64,000 bases of DNA, taken from Algibacter miyuki (lineage in GTDB: Bacteria > Bacteroidota > Bacteroidia > Flavobacteriales > Flavobacteriaceae). Position 1 is the first letter of the stretch; each line of letters opens with the position of its first letter. The notes below the pieces were generated by a model. The model searched no databases and was not told the origin of the DNA. It saw nothing but the letters and a program-made list of their open reading frames with translations. A program made the position numbers and the translations under genes. Below are positions 53,419 through 63,977 of the stretch, one piece after another. Location: NCBI RefSeq assembly GCF_042427745.1, contig NZ_JBHMFA010000005.1. One strand, written 5' to 3'.

Positions 53419-54327
53419 TTATAAATCAAATTGATTAACACCATCAACCACGCGGTTTCTGAATTCTAAAACATCAGTAGCAACGTAACTAACACCATTA
53501 AAATCGAATGAATAATTTAGAATAATCTCGCGCGTTTCAGGATTGTAACTAGAGCCTCCATCATCGGTGATTGCGACACCTCCTGTTGCAGATGCAATAG
53601 TGATTGAATTATCATCGGCAATAACAATGTTCAGTTTTTTATCTGCTCCTCTTAAATCTGCAATACCATTGCAAACTAATGTGTTTGGAGATACCATTGT
53701 TAACTCGACTACATCATCAATACCTCCTGGATAAACTAAAGTTCCATTGGTACTTCCGGTTTTTACAACCTGTCCTTTTTGAACATAATTACCGTAAAGT
53801 TGATTGATATATGAAAAGGTAATCATTGTGGATTTTAAATTATCTAAAATAGAGTCTGCTTTTACAACATTATCTAGTGTAAATCCTAAAGCGTAGTTAT
53901 TTCCTAAAGATACATCATCAGCAAGGAAGTTAATAGAATCTGCTTTTACGTAAACAAAACCTTGTGTTTTTCCTGCTGGAATAATGATTTTGTTATTTGC
54001 AGGATTCCCATCGGCATCTACCAATGTATAATGGCTTTGTGGTAATACGGCAAGCCCACCATCAGTCACAATAGCATCATCTAAAGAAAAGGTTACTTCT
54101 ACATTTTCTGAATTAGATAATCGGCCTCCTAAAACAACACCAACCCCAATTTGCATCCCTTCGCCCATAATAAACGTTCTGTCTATTTGTGCTTTTGGTA
54201 AATAAACCGATGTAAATTCAAATTCATTTTCAACAAAATCATCATAAGAACATGATGCAGCCCCAAATACAATTACAAGTAAAAGTGCTAAAGATTGCGT
54301 TATAGATTTTAATTTATTTTTCTTCAT
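53419..54327 (-). CDS. DUF1735/DUF4361-type surface lipoprotein (SusE position)
   Basis: 302 residues from the ATG at 54327; an in-frame start at 54354 would overlap the susD-like gene and lengthen the signal needlessly. The lipoprotein signal ends GAASC (Cys26). About 40-170 is a DUF1735 (BT_3987-like) beta domain (VTFSLDDAIV, YTLVDADGNP, IIIPAGKTQGFVYVKADS). The second half (about 175-302, YGNYVQKGQV...LTMVSPNTLVC...) fits DUF4361. Such proteins are surface glycan-binding lipoproteins encoded after SusCD; the ligand is unknown. Confidence 0.85.
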   Translation of the reverse strand: MKKNKLKSITQSLALLLVIVFGAASCSYDDFVENEFEFTSVYLPKAQIDRTFIMGEGMQIGVGVVLGGRLSNSENVEVTFSLDDAIVTDGGLAVLPQSHYTLVDADGNPANNKIIIPAGKTQGFVYVKADSINFLADDVSLGNNYALGFTLDNVVKADSILDNLKSTMITFSYINQLYGNYVQKGQVVKTGSTNGTLVYPGGIDDVVELTMVSPNTLVCNGIADLRGADKKLNIVIADDNSITIASATGGVAITDDGGSSYNPETREIILNYSFDFNGVSYVATDVLEFRNRVVDGVNQFDL

Positions 54328-54347
54328 AATCTTTTTATTTAATTGAT

Positions 54348-56081
54348 TTACCATCCTTGGTTTTGCTCTAAGTTTGTGTTAATAAGCAACTCGCTGTATG
54401 GCAAAGGTAAATAGTAATTTTTAGTTTCGAATTGTCTGCGCTCCACATCTACCCCTTGATATGTAAATGTATCGTCATCGTTTTTAGTGATTTTTACACC
54501 TTTAACATCTTCTGTGTTTGTAATCGATTTCCAACGACGTAAATCGTGAAAACGTTCGCTTGTAAAACATAATTCAATACGTCTTTCATTCTCTAGAAGC
54601 GTTTTAAAATCTGGGCTGTTTGCTGAAACTTCGTCTAAATAAGGATCGGTATTAATTCCTGCACGTTTTCTAACCATGGCTAAAACTTCCTTTGCTGAAA
54701 AGTTGAGTCCCGCTGGAGCCACATCTGGTTGTCCGTAAGCTTCGTTTACCGCTTCGGCATAACTTAAATAAATATCTGTAAGGCCTAATTGAACATACAC
54801 TTTTTCTAAACTCGTTGTTGGGCTAAGCGCTGATGGGTCAAAATTTAAGTTATTCAAAAACTTTTTCAAGTAATAGCCTGTTCTTGTTCCTTCACTTTTA
54901 ATAAAGCCTCCAAAATTATCTTGGCCGCCTTCAAAAGTTTCTAAAGCTGTAAAATCTGTACAAGATTCAGAAGTAAAACATTGATCGTTATTATAAAAAA
55001 TAAATTTATAAAATCGATTATCTCTTGAAGTATAAGGGGTAGAAGCATCATATAAACTTTCTGTCATATCGATTGGATATCCATTTGCAGAAGGAAAAGC
55101 ATCTACTAAGTTTTGAGATGGATTTACTTCGCCTTGCCCATATAATGTAGGAGGATATAAACGGCTTTCTAGCGCGTTATTTCTTAATGAAGAACGCATT
55201 CTCCAAATATGATCTGGATTATCGTCATTACTAAAATCAAAAGGAGTAAGTGATTTTAAACCTCCATTTAGCACAATAACATCATGACATTTTTCGGCAG
55301 CGTCTACCCATTTAGAAACATCGTTAGATGGATTAAATGCAGGACTTGCCGCAAATAAGGCCACTTTGGCTTTTAAGGCATAAGCCGCTAAACCGCTTGC
55401 TCTACCAATTTCTTCTACACTATAACCTGGGTTATCTCCTCCTTCACCTGAATATATCAAAGGTAAATTAGCTATAGCAATATCTAAATCGGCATTAATT
55501 TGATTAACACATTCTTCATATGTATTTCTGCTTAATGAAGCATACTCTTCGTTTTCTAAAATACCATTAACAATTGGAAATCCTAACATTTCTCCATCGG
55601 CCGATGGCCCTCCAAAAACTTTAAGTAATTCCCATTCTGCCCATGCTTTTAAAAAGAAAGCTTCCCCGTAATATCTGGCTAAAACACGTTCGTTTTCTTC
55701 AGCATCGTCTGGATTAAGTAAATATGGTAATCCGGTATCATGAACAAGTTCTATATATTGATAAACTTGTCTAATATTATTGTAAGACTGCTGCCAAACA
55801 TAATTATAAGGATTGCTTGTTGGCCCCCAATACCCAGTAGCTAAATCTGTTTCTTCAGAATTTAAAACACCGTTATCGGTAAGGTATTCCACTCCAAAAT
55901 CTGTAAAATATCTAAATTGGTAGTCGGTATAAATATCGTCAATTATCCCTCTAGAACGCAGTCTAGAATCTACAACAATTTCTTCTTGTGTATACTGAAT
56001 TTCATCTTCTAGAAACTCACTACATCCTGAAAAACTAAGTATCAGAATAACGGCTGGTAATAATTTATTAATTAATTTCAT
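54348..56081 (-). CDS. SusD-like surface glycan-binding lipoprotein (pair 2)
   Basis: 577 residues with lipoprotein signal FSGC (Cys20). SusD/RagB features: TPR-like helices (AKVALFAASPAFNPSNDV near 230), YLSYAEAVNEAYG near 468, KEVLAMVRKRAGI, LLENERRIELCFTSERFHDLRRWKSI and the C-terminal NYYLPLPYSELLINTNLEQNQGW. It caps the SusC-like porin encoded 26 bases upstream (56108-58891) and delivers oligosaccharides to it. Confidence 0.95.
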   Translation of the reverse strand: MKLINKLLPAVILILSFSGCSEFLEDEIQYTQEEIVVDSRLRSRGIIDDIYTDYQFRYFTDFGVEYLTDNGVLNSEETDLATGYWGPTSNPYNYVWQQSYNNIRQVYQYIELVHDTGLPYLLNPDDAEENERVLARYYGEAFFLKAWAEWELLKVFGGPSADGEMLGFPIVNGILENEEYASLSRNTYEECVNQINADLDIAIANLPLIYSGEGGDNPGYSVEEIGRASGLAAYALKAKVALFAASPAFNPSNDVSKWVDAAEKCHDVIVLNGGLKSLTPFDFSNDDNPDHIWRMRSSLRNNALESRLYPPTLYGQGEVNPSQNLVDAFPSANGYPIDMTESLYDASTPYTSRDNRFYKFIFYNNDQCFTSESCTDFTALETFEGGQDNFGGFIKSEGTRTGYYLKKFLNNLNFDPSALSPTTSLEKVYVQLGLTDIYLSYAEAVNEAYGQPDVAPAGLNFSAKEVLAMVRKRAGINTDPYLDEVSANSPDFKTLLENERRIELCFTSERFHDLRRWKSITNTEDVKGVKITKNDDDTFTYQGVDVERRQFETKNYYLPLPYSELLINTNLEQNQGW

Positions 56082-56107
56082 TGTTTTATTTTTTTACCAT
56101 TCATGTA

Positions 56108-58891
56108 TTAAAAATTCAAAGAAGTACCTAAAATAAAGGTTCTCATCGAAGGGTATTCAAAAAACCCAGCTCTCATATCTTCCGGATCTAAATCGTCTAG
56201 TTTACTAAATAAGGCTAAATTATTTCCTCTTAAAAATATTTTCACTTTAGTAAATGGTCCGTTTTTAGGTAAAGTATAACCTAATTCTACGTTAGAAATT
56301 CTAAAATAACCTCCGTTAACTAACCAATAGTCTGACGTTTTAAAATTATTTATACTTCCTATGGTGCTTAATCTAGGGTTTGCATTACCATTAGGAAGGT
56401 CGCTATTTACGCTTCCGTAGTAATTTCTTAAACCTTGATGTTGGTAATATGATGAAGACCCGAGGTTTATATCATATCCACCAACTCCGGCTCCTACAAC
56501 ATCTATATTAAAGCCTTTGTATTCTGCTCCAATATTAATACCGTAATTGAATCTCGGGGTTTGGTTTCCTATAGCTCTTTGATCTCTACTATCTATAACA
56601 TTATCTCCATTTTGATCAACATATTTTATGTCTCCAATTTGTACATCGCCAAATTGAGGTAAGGCGCTACCAATATTTTCTGCTGTAAAAAGACCATCAC
56701 TTACATACCCCATAATGTTATCTTCTGCTTGGCCTTGTTGTAATCTATATTGATCTGGATATGGTACTTCAGATATTTTTTCGCCTACAATTTTGTTATA
56801 ACCAGCATTTACACCTAAATAATATTTAAAATCAGCTTGACTTTCATGAAAGGTAATATTAGAATTAAAACCTTTATTTCTTCTGTCTGTAAAATTTAAT
56901 GATGGCAAATAAGCATCTCCTCCTAAAGCATCAGCATAAAGCGCACTCGCTTTTGTTATTTGATTTTGAATTTCAATGTTAAAGTAATTTAAGCTGAAAT
57001 TTAATTTTTTAAACATGTTTAACTCAAAACCTGCAAACATTTGGTTATACACCACCCAATCAATAGCTTCATTAGCGGTGCTAGATAAGCTGTACCCAAA
57101 TTTATTTTGAGCAATATTGGCTGTTCCTAAAAATGTAGTACCATTATTTCTGCCGCCTGCCCAAGTATCTAAATATAAAAATGTACTCGCTGTGTATTCT
57201 GTACCTATTTGACCAAATGATGTTCTAAATTTAAGAAAATCAATGCTTTTGTTATCCTTTAGAAAATCTTCATTAGATGCTACCCAAGAAAAGCCCATCG
57301 TTGGAAAAAAATTGGTTCTATTAGTTCCAATAAACTTAGAACTGCTACTTGCGTTTAGGTTTGCAAATACAATGTATTTATTTTGTAATGCAAACGACCC
57401 ATTTAAATTAAATGTTAGATTACGATTATCTGGTTGCGTAGCTGTTCTATTAGGAGCGTAATATAAAAGATGATTAAGATTTAAGGTTAAAGTTGACTGC
57501 GTCATATTCTTTATATAACTCAAATTACCAGCATAGGTAAAATCTCTTTGGTTATTTTGATTCGTTCTGCCAATTTCAAGATCAGGAACTTCATTTTGGT
57601 AAATTTTTAAAGCTAAAGAATCTTGTCCTGTAATATCTTGAAGGTTTTCTAAAGTGTATAGAGCCGGTTGATTATCTGTTACAAGAGAGTGCGTATTATA
57701 CGTTCTCATCATTACATAAGTATCGTATTTTAAACCTGGAGCAACCGCTTTTAAATCGAAATCTAAACCGATATCAAAAACCATGTTTGCGGTATAATCT
57801 GTTCTTGATCCACCACCTTCTAATTCCGCTAATAAATTGGTATCAAAATCATTACTTACAATATATGCCGAATCTCCAACTTTTAAAGGAAATGCATTTG
57901 CAGGTGTTGCTGTAATATTTAAAAACATAGCATCTGCTCCTATTATTGGTCTATTGTTTTCTCCAAATTTACCATAAACACTAGCATGAGCTCTAATTGC
58001 ACTATTTATTTTTGCATTAATTTTAGTTCTAAAAGTTAGATTTCTACCATTAATTTTTGATCCTACTTTTTCTAAACCTTCCCAGTCTGAATACCCAATA
58101 AAAGCACCGTAAGACGCATTTTCTCCGCCACCGTACGTATTAAGTGATGCGAAATTAGATGATGAAAAATCTTCTAAATACGTATCTTGATTATTGATAT
58201 TTGGAAAATTTATAGCATCGGAACCACTGTTATAAGCAGCAATAGCCTCTGGACTATAAACATCACCTAAGCCATCGTTATTTGAAACTCTGTTAATCAC
58301 TTCAGCATATTCTGTAGCAGATAGTAATTTAGGTAACCTAGATGCTGTATTTAAAGCTCTTTGGTAATTAACTTCTACCACTGGTTTTCTCGATTTTCCT
58401 CCTTTTGTAATTACATAAATAAGTCCGTTATCACCGAAATTACCAAGTGAAGAGTTAAAAGTACCATCATTAAGCACCAAAACTTCTTCTACTTCTCTTA
58501 AATCGACCAATAGGCCTCTTGGTTTTCCATCGACTAAAACGTAAGGTGTACCTCCGTTTAATACGTAGCTATAATCTCCTGTTGTACCAGGTGTATTTGT
58601 TTGTCTAATAATTCTTAAACCAGGTACACGTCCTATTAAGGCTTCCGATAAATTATCCCCTCCTGTTTTTCTAAGTTGGTCTCCTGAAATTCTGAAAACA
58701 GCTCCTGTGGTTTGGCTTAAATTGAAAATTCCAAATGGTGTTTTTAATATCTCGTCTTCATTTTTTAATTGAAGCGAATCTTGATCTGCTAGACTATTTA
58801 AAGGTGTGCTTTGAGCAATACCAATATTTATAGTTATAGCATTGAGTAGGAAGAAAATAAAAACATTCAATCCTGTTATGTTTAGTTTCAT
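56108..58891 (-). CDS. SusC-like TonB-dependent porin without the N-terminal extension (pair 2)
   Basis: 927 residues, shorter than usual SusC (about 1000-1100). The signal peptide ends IAQ (about 26), and the plug begins soon after (GDQLRKTGGDNLSEALIGRVPGLRIIRQ near 70, YVLVDGKPRG near 118). The carboxypeptidase-like N-terminal extension seen in the partner 60888-63977 is missing, and I see no clear TonB box. The barrel ends with PSMRTFILGTSLNF. It imports glycan fragments together with the SusD-like protein encoded next. Confidence 0.93.
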   Translation of the reverse strand: MKLNITGLNVFIFFLLNAITINIGIAQSTPLNSLADQDSLQLKNEDEILKTPFGIFNLSQTTGAVFRISGDQLRKTGGDNLSEALIGRVPGLRIIRQTNTPGTTGDYSYVLNGGTPYVLVDGKPRGLLVDLREVEEVLVLNDGTFNSSLGNFGDNGLIYVITKGGKSRKPVVEVNYQRALNTASRLPKLLSATEYAEVINRVSNNDGLGDVYSPEAIAAYNSGSDAINFPNINNQDTYLEDFSSSNFASLNTYGGGENASYGAFIGYSDWEGLEKVGSKINGRNLTFRTKINAKINSAIRAHASVYGKFGENNRPIIGADAMFLNITATPANAFPLKVGDSAYIVSNDFDTNLLAELEGGGSRTDYTANMVFDIGLDFDLKAVAPGLKYDTYVMMRTYNTHSLVTDNQPALYTLENLQDITGQDSLALKIYQNEVPDLEIGRTNQNNQRDFTYAGNLSYIKNMTQSTLTLNLNHLLYYAPNRTATQPDNRNLTFNLNGSFALQNKYIVFANLNASSSSKFIGTNRTNFFPTMGFSWVASNEDFLKDNKSIDFLKFRTSFGQIGTEYTASTFLYLDTWAGGRNNGTTFLGTANIAQNKFGYSLSSTANEAIDWVVYNQMFAGFELNMFKKLNFSLNYFNIEIQNQITKASALYADALGGDAYLPSLNFTDRRNKGFNSNITFHESQADFKYYLGVNAGYNKIVGEKISEVPYPDQYRLQQGQAEDNIMGYVSDGLFTAENIGSALPQFGDVQIGDIKYVDQNGDNVIDSRDQRAIGNQTPRFNYGINIGAEYKGFNIDVVGAGVGGYDINLGSSSYYQHQGLRNYYGSVNSDLPNGNANPRLSTIGSINNFKTSDYWLVNGGYFRISNVELGYTLPKNGPFTKVKIFLRGNNLALFSKLDDLDPEDMRAGFFEYPSMRTFILGTSLNF

Positions 58892-58951
58892 CTGTTTCTG
58901 TTATAATTTTAAATTAATTCTATGAGTTGTAAAGCATTCGATAATGACTTA

Positions 58952-60877
58952 TTACCAACCTTCAGTTTGTTTAAACGTTGGTACTGCTTCCACTTCTGAG
59001 TTAGGAATTGGCCACCAATAATGTTTATCATCAAACGTTTTTGTTAATTGATCTTGTTCTACATTTTCGAAACTAAAGCCAGTCGGGTATATTGCAGACT
59101 CGCCGCCTTGCCAACGCATTTCTAAAAATTCAACTTTTTTATTTTCTTCTAAATGCGCTATTTTCCATCGTCTAATATCATCATACCTAATACCTTCAAA
59201 GCATAATTCAATAGCTCGTTCATTTCTAATACGTTCTCTTAAAAGGTCTTTAGAGCCGGTGTAAATCGCGTTTACATTTGGCATTCCAACTCTATTTCTA
59301 ATCATATTAATGGCTTGAAGTGCCGTTAAGCTTGAGCCTGGAACAGTTCCGTTTGGACCATAAGCCTCATTTGCTGCTTCTGCATAATTAAGGTACACCT
59401 CAGACATTCTAAAAATATTGTTATTTACATGGTGGTTTCGTCCACCAGCTCCAGACCATCTTGCTCCATTTGGTAGCCATTTTTTAATTCGAAGACCTGT
59501 AAGATTTCTAACCCTCCAAAATAAATTGGCATTACCTCCTGGATCGTGTAAATTTAATCCCAACTTTCCTTCTTCGTTTACTTGTGCCAAATCAACAACA
59601 CCAGTTAAATTCCATGCGTTTGGATCTACTATTAAATCTGTTACACCATCAAAAAGTATGGCATTATAAAATCTAGGATCTCTATTAATAAAAGGTTCTT
59701 GTGGGTTATAGTTAGCATCATCGGTTATGGCTAAACCATCTTTTGTTTCAAATTTGTCTACAAAATTAGCTAATGCACCAATTGACATCGGGCTACCATT
59801 TCCTCTTAAATGATCCCAACCAGCAGTTAATGTATGTCTAGGTGTTGGACTTAGTATCGATCCGAAAACAAAAAACTTTTGATTTACTTCTGAAAAAATA
59901 ACTTCTGAAGGAATTGTCTTTTGAATACCAGGACCAATAAAAATACTTCTATAAGGTTCTAATTCTTCGGTTTCCATCAGAAAAAGATCGTCACCATTAT
60001 GGTCTACATCGATAGTGCTAGCTGCACTTGCATCAATAAGTGTATATAAACCATTATCGTTAGCATAATTGATAAGCTCTGAAGCCGCAGTTGCTGCATC
60101 TACCCATGCTTGTTGGTCTCCAGACTCATTTACTAACGGACTCGCAGCAAATAATGTTAATCTAGATTTCAGTGCCATAGCCGCACCTTTTGTTGGGCGC
60201 CCTACATTTTCTGAATCCCAAGTTACAGGAAGAAAACTAGTGGCTTGATCCAAATCTTCTAGCATGTTTGCTAGGTTACTTTGATAAGATTCTCTTTCTT
60301 GATTTAGAGTCTCATCTAATTGTAAGTTCTCTTTTAAATAAAGAAGCCCTCCATGACGTTTTGTTAATAAGTGGTAAAAAAAGGCTCTTAAAAAATAAGC
60401 TTGTCCTTTTAATCCTTCTATTTCTTCTTCAGTTCCGTTGTTTATATTGCCAACATTTGCAAGAAAAGTGTTTACAACTCTAATCCCTTTCCAAGAATCA
60501 AAATACCTAAAAGTAAAGTTTGGCGTTGATCCTACGGCAGTACCATTATCATTATAAGGTTTTTCATTTATAAGACTAATATAGTCTCCTTGCGCATACA
60601 TCGGGTAGGTTTGTGGGAAGGTTTGCCATAGCCTACCTGGATAACCTTCTCCAGCCATAGTCATGTTAGGTAACCAATCTCCACCTTGCCCTGTTGCGCT
60701 CACATCGGTAATTAAATAACTATAAGCTGCATCTAAAGCACTTTTTGCTAAACGAATATCCTCAAAAACGTCAGATTCGTCTAAGCCTTCAAAATCTTGT
60801 TGTTTATCTAAATAATCTTCACAACTCGTAAAAAAAGCAATGCCGATTAAAGCGAATGTATATATTGTTGTTTTCAT
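58952..60877 (-). CDS. SusD-like surface glycan-binding lipoprotein (pair 1)
   Basis: 641 residues with lipoprotein signal FFTSC (Cys19). SusD/RagB signatures: LKGQAYFLRAFFYHLLTKRHGG near 145, KGAAMALKSRLTLFAASPLVN near 225, VYLNYAEAANEAYGPNG near 500, AINMIRNRVGMP, IRNERAIELCFEGIRYDDIRRWKIAH, and HYWWPIPNSEVEAVPTFKQTEGW at the end. The gene starts 10 bases after the SusC stop. It shares little sequence with the other SusD here, so the two pairs likely take different fragments. Confidence 0.95.
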   Translation of the reverse strand: MKTTIYTFALIGIAFFTSCEDYLDKQQDFEGLDESDVFEDIRLAKSALDAAYSYLITDVSATGQGGDWLPNMTMAGEGYPGRLWQTFPQTYPMYAQGDYISLINEKPYNDNGTAVGSTPNFTFRYFDSWKGIRVVNTFLANVGNINNGTEEEIEGLKGQAYFLRAFFYHLLTKRHGGLLYLKENLQLDETLNQERESYQSNLANMLEDLDQATSFLPVTWDSENVGRPTKGAAMALKSRLTLFAASPLVNESGDQQAWVDAATAASELINYANDNGLYTLIDASAASTIDVDHNGDDLFLMETEELEPYRSIFIGPGIQKTIPSEVIFSEVNQKFFVFGSILSPTPRHTLTAGWDHLRGNGSPMSIGALANFVDKFETKDGLAITDDANYNPQEPFINRDPRFYNAILFDGVTDLIVDPNAWNLTGVVDLAQVNEEGKLGLNLHDPGGNANLFWRVRNLTGLRIKKWLPNGARWSGAGGRNHHVNNNIFRMSEVYLNYAEAANEAYGPNGTVPGSSLTALQAINMIRNRVGMPNVNAIYTGSKDLLRERIRNERAIELCFEGIRYDDIRRWKIAHLEENKKVEFLEMRWQGGESAIYPTGFSFENVEQDQLTKTFDDKHYWWPIPNSEVEAVPTFKQTEGW

Positions 60878-60887
60878 ATTTTTTTAT

Positions 60888-63800
60888 TTAAAAAGTCATG
60901 TTTATACCTAAATTTATTCTTCTAAGTATTGGGTAGGCCCCAGGGGTGTTTGCTTCAGGGTCTCCATAATCTAAATCAGAAATTACAAAAAGATTATTCC
61001 CATTAAGATACACTCTCAAATCACTCAATGTTTTACTATTGCTCATATCAAAATTATACCCCAGATTTACACTTCTTAATTTGATATAATCTAAATCTAC
61101 AATTCTAGCTGTAGAATTATTTATAGAATTAGGATTAGCTAAAGCATGTAAAGCCGGATATGCGGCATTTGTATTGGTGGGTGTCCAATAATCTAAATGC
61201 TCATATAAACCTGTTGCAAGCCCATCAGGAAGTGCAAACGCTAAATCACTATTTACAAGTCCTTTGTGTCCTTCTACACCATTAATTAAAGCACTAAGCG
61301 ACCATCCTTTATAAGAAGCACTTAATTTAAAACTATAACTATTTTTTGGTGCATTTGGTAAATCGAATCTCACTTGATCGTCATTCTCTGTTATGCCTCC
61401 ATTTGCGTTATAGTCTATATATCTATAATCTCCTAAACCTGGTGCACCACTAACGGTAGGAAAATTTACTACTTCATCAATATTTTGGAAATAACCATCT
61501 GTTTGCAATAGAGCTGAAGCTCCAGCAGGCTTTCCTGAAATTGATGTATATGCTGTAGTTCCAAGACCATCTAATGCACTTGTAAGAATTCGGTTTTCAT
61601 TAAAACCGTAAAACGCGGTTGCAGAATACTTAAATCCTCCTGAAGTACTATTTTTGTAGGTTAGAGACACTTCATAACCATGACTTTCTGAGGTTCCTAA
61701 ATTAACAAATGGTAATTCTGCAGAAAAACCATAAAAAGCAGGAAATCTATTAGGCCCAGGAATATTAATTAAATCGGTTCTAGAATCTTTGAAAAAATCA
61801 ACTTCTCCTGATAGCTTATTATTAAAAAGCCCGAATTCAACACCAATATTTTGTTTTGTTACAGTTGCCCAAGTTAACACCGGATTACCAATTTGAGATT
61901 CTGTAATTATTAAAAGAGGATCATCTATATCTATCCCGAAATAATATCTAGAATTTGGTCTTTTTTCTGTGTTTGGAGCGCTAGAGTCTCCATAAAAATC
62001 GTAGAAACTTAAATATGGCCAACGATTACTACCTAAACCAGCTTTAGACCCAGTTTCACCATAAGAATATCTTATTTTGAAGTTGTTGATTTCGGGTATA
62101 TTATCTTTTATAAACTTCTCTTTTGCTAAATTAATTCCAACGGCAAAGGAAGGAAAAAGTTTAAAACGGTAGCCCTCATCAAAGGTTTCATCTCCATTAT
62201 AAGATCCACTAATTTCGAAGAAGTAGCGAGAATCGTAATTATAAGTTGCACGCCCAACATAATCTTCGTTAAAAAAGGGAAATGATGTATTACTTACACG
62301 TTTATTACGGCTAACAAGCGCTAAACCAGTAACGCTATGTTTGCCAAAAGAACGTTGGTAATTTAGTTGTGCGCGTTGATAAGCAATTTCTTGACTATCA
62401 TTAATACTTTCACTTCCTAAAATAAATTCTAAAGGACGCTCATATTCTACACCTTCAGCAGAAATCCATGATCCATCGCGATCTAAAGTATAGGTATCTA
62501 ATCTAGGATCTATTGTGGCATCATAAGCAATTCTACTTCTGGTGGTGTAAGAGCTTATATAGTTGTATTTACCTGTAAAAGTTAAACCTTCTGTAATAAA
62601 GTCTAAATCTTGTTCCAATTCTAAATCTATAGAAAAAACCGTTTTATTATCTTGAGATGTTCCACTCGCATTAATACCGGTGTAAATATTTCGTCCATTT
62701 CCAAACCTAGGCTCTACTAACCCTGGAAAAAATGGATCTGGATATTGTTCTAAAACACTTGCAGGATATACAGGTACTACGCCACCAGGTGCCGAGTTAT
62801 ATATTCCTAAAAAACTAATATCACTACCGTTACCAGGTTGATTTTTATCTTCTAAACGGCTACTAACGCTTGTATTTAAACGTGTCGTTTTAGTTAAGGT
62901 AAAATCTAAATTTCCTCTAAAAGTGTATCTTTTAAATTTAAATTCAGGATCGTAATTAAAAAGTTTTTCTGTTTTAGTGATATCACCTTCTGTTAAATAC
63001 CCTGCAGACGCATAGTATTTTACAAAATCAGAACCTCCTCTAACGGAAATAGTTTGATTTAAACTTGTAGCATAATCATCTCTTATGGCAACATCAAACC
63101 AATCTGTATTTGGGTAAATGTATGGTAAATCGCCATCTCTCCAATGCCCTAAGTCAACCGCAGATGAATATCCACTAGCATAGGCTTGGTCGTTTAATAT
63201 TCCTGTATTAAAAGCACTTTGCGCCGTATAAGCATCGAGAACATTATCGGGTTCATTAAGTACAGATTTTAAAGAAAACTCACTATTGTAGCTCACTTTT
63301 GGTCTGCCTGTTTTTCCTCGTTTTGTAGTAATAATGATAACACCGTTTGCACCTCTAATACCGTAAACAGCTGTTGCAGCACCATCTTTCAAAGTACTTA
63401 TGTTTTCAACATCTCTCGGGTTTATATTGGCAAATCCTCCAACAATTTCAACACCATCTACTAATATTAAAGGGTTTGCGTTACCTCTAATAAAAATATC
63501 GCCATCATCAGCACCTGGCTGTCCAGAACCTTGAACAACGACAAGACCAGGAGAAGCTCCACTTAAAGCATTAGTAACATTACTAGATCCGGATTCTAAA
63601 ATCTCTTCTCCTTTTATCTGACTTATTGCTCCTAATACACTTTCCTTTTTTTGCTTTCCGTACCCCACAACAACAATTTCGGTAAGACTTTGAATGTCTT
63701 CCTTCATTGTTACGTTAATCGTCTTGCCTTCTGCTACTTTAATTTCTTGAGTTTGAAACCCAATACTTGAAAATACTAAAACCGCATTTGGAGACACGCT

Positions 63801-63977
63801 AAACTTATAGGCTCCATCGAAATCTGTAACAGCACCATTACTTTTCCCTTTTTCGAGAACATTAATACCCGGAATTGGCATTCCCGTTTCGTCCGTTACA
63901 ACCCCCTGGACAACATCCTGAGCAAAAGAACTCCAGGATATGGATATCAATAGTAAAAATATTTTGATTTTCTTCAT
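60888..63977 (-). CDS. SusC-like TonB-dependent porin (pair 1)
   Basis: 1029 residues. Signal peptide (ending SFAQ, about 19), then a carboxypeptidase-like extension (about 22-95: VVQGVVTDETGMPIPGINVLEKGKSNG), the TonB-box/linker TEIVVVGYGKQKKESVLGAI near 98-115, the plug (NALSGASPGLVVVQGSGQPG, IFIRGNANPLILVDGVEI near 160), then a 22-strand type barrel ending ILRRINLGINMTF. It is the first PUL gene inside the window; only 23 bases precede it, so its promoter is not visible. Confidence 0.97.
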   Translation of the reverse strand: MKKIKIFLLLISISWSSFAQDVVQGVVTDETGMPIPGINVLEKGKSNGAVTDFDGAYKFSVSPNAVLVFSSIGFQTQEIKVAEGKTINVTMKEDIQSLTEIVVVGYGKQKKESVLGAISQIKGEEILESGSSNVTNALSGASPGLVVVQGSGQPGADDGDIFIRGNANPLILVDGVEIVGGFANINPRDVENISTLKDGAATAVYGIRGANGVIIITTKRGKTGRPKVSYNSEFSLKSVLNEPDNVLDAYTAQSAFNTGILNDQAYASGYSSAVDLGHWRDGDLPYIYPNTDWFDVAIRDDYATSLNQTISVRGGSDFVKYYASAGYLTEGDITKTEKLFNYDPEFKFKRYTFRGNLDFTLTKTTRLNTSVSSRLEDKNQPGNGSDISFLGIYNSAPGGVVPVYPASVLEQYPDPFFPGLVEPRFGNGRNIYTGINASGTSQDNKTVFSIDLELEQDLDFITEGLTFTGKYNYISSYTTRSRIAYDATIDPRLDTYTLDRDGSWISAEGVEYERPLEFILGSESINDSQEIAYQRAQLNYQRSFGKHSVTGLALVSRNKRVSNTSFPFFNEDYVGRATYNYDSRYFFEISGSYNGDETFDEGYRFKLFPSFAVGINLAKEKFIKDNIPEINNFKIRYSYGETGSKAGLGSNRWPYLSFYDFYGDSSAPNTEKRPNSRYYFGIDIDDPLLIITESQIGNPVLTWATVTKQNIGVEFGLFNNKLSGEVDFFKDSRTDLINIPGPNRFPAFYGFSAELPFVNLGTSESHGYEVSLTYKNSTSGGFKYSATAFYGFNENRILTSALDGLGTTAYTSISGKPAGASALLQTDGYFQNIDEVVNFPTVSGAPGLGDYRYIDYNANGGITENDDQVRFDLPNAPKNSYSFKLSASYKGWSLSALINGVEGHKGLVNSDLAFALPDGLATGLYEHLDYWTPTNTNAAYPALHALANPNSINNSTARIVDLDYIKLRSVNLGYNFDMSNSKTLSDLRVYLNGNNLFVISDLDYGDPEANTPGAYPILRRINLGINMTF

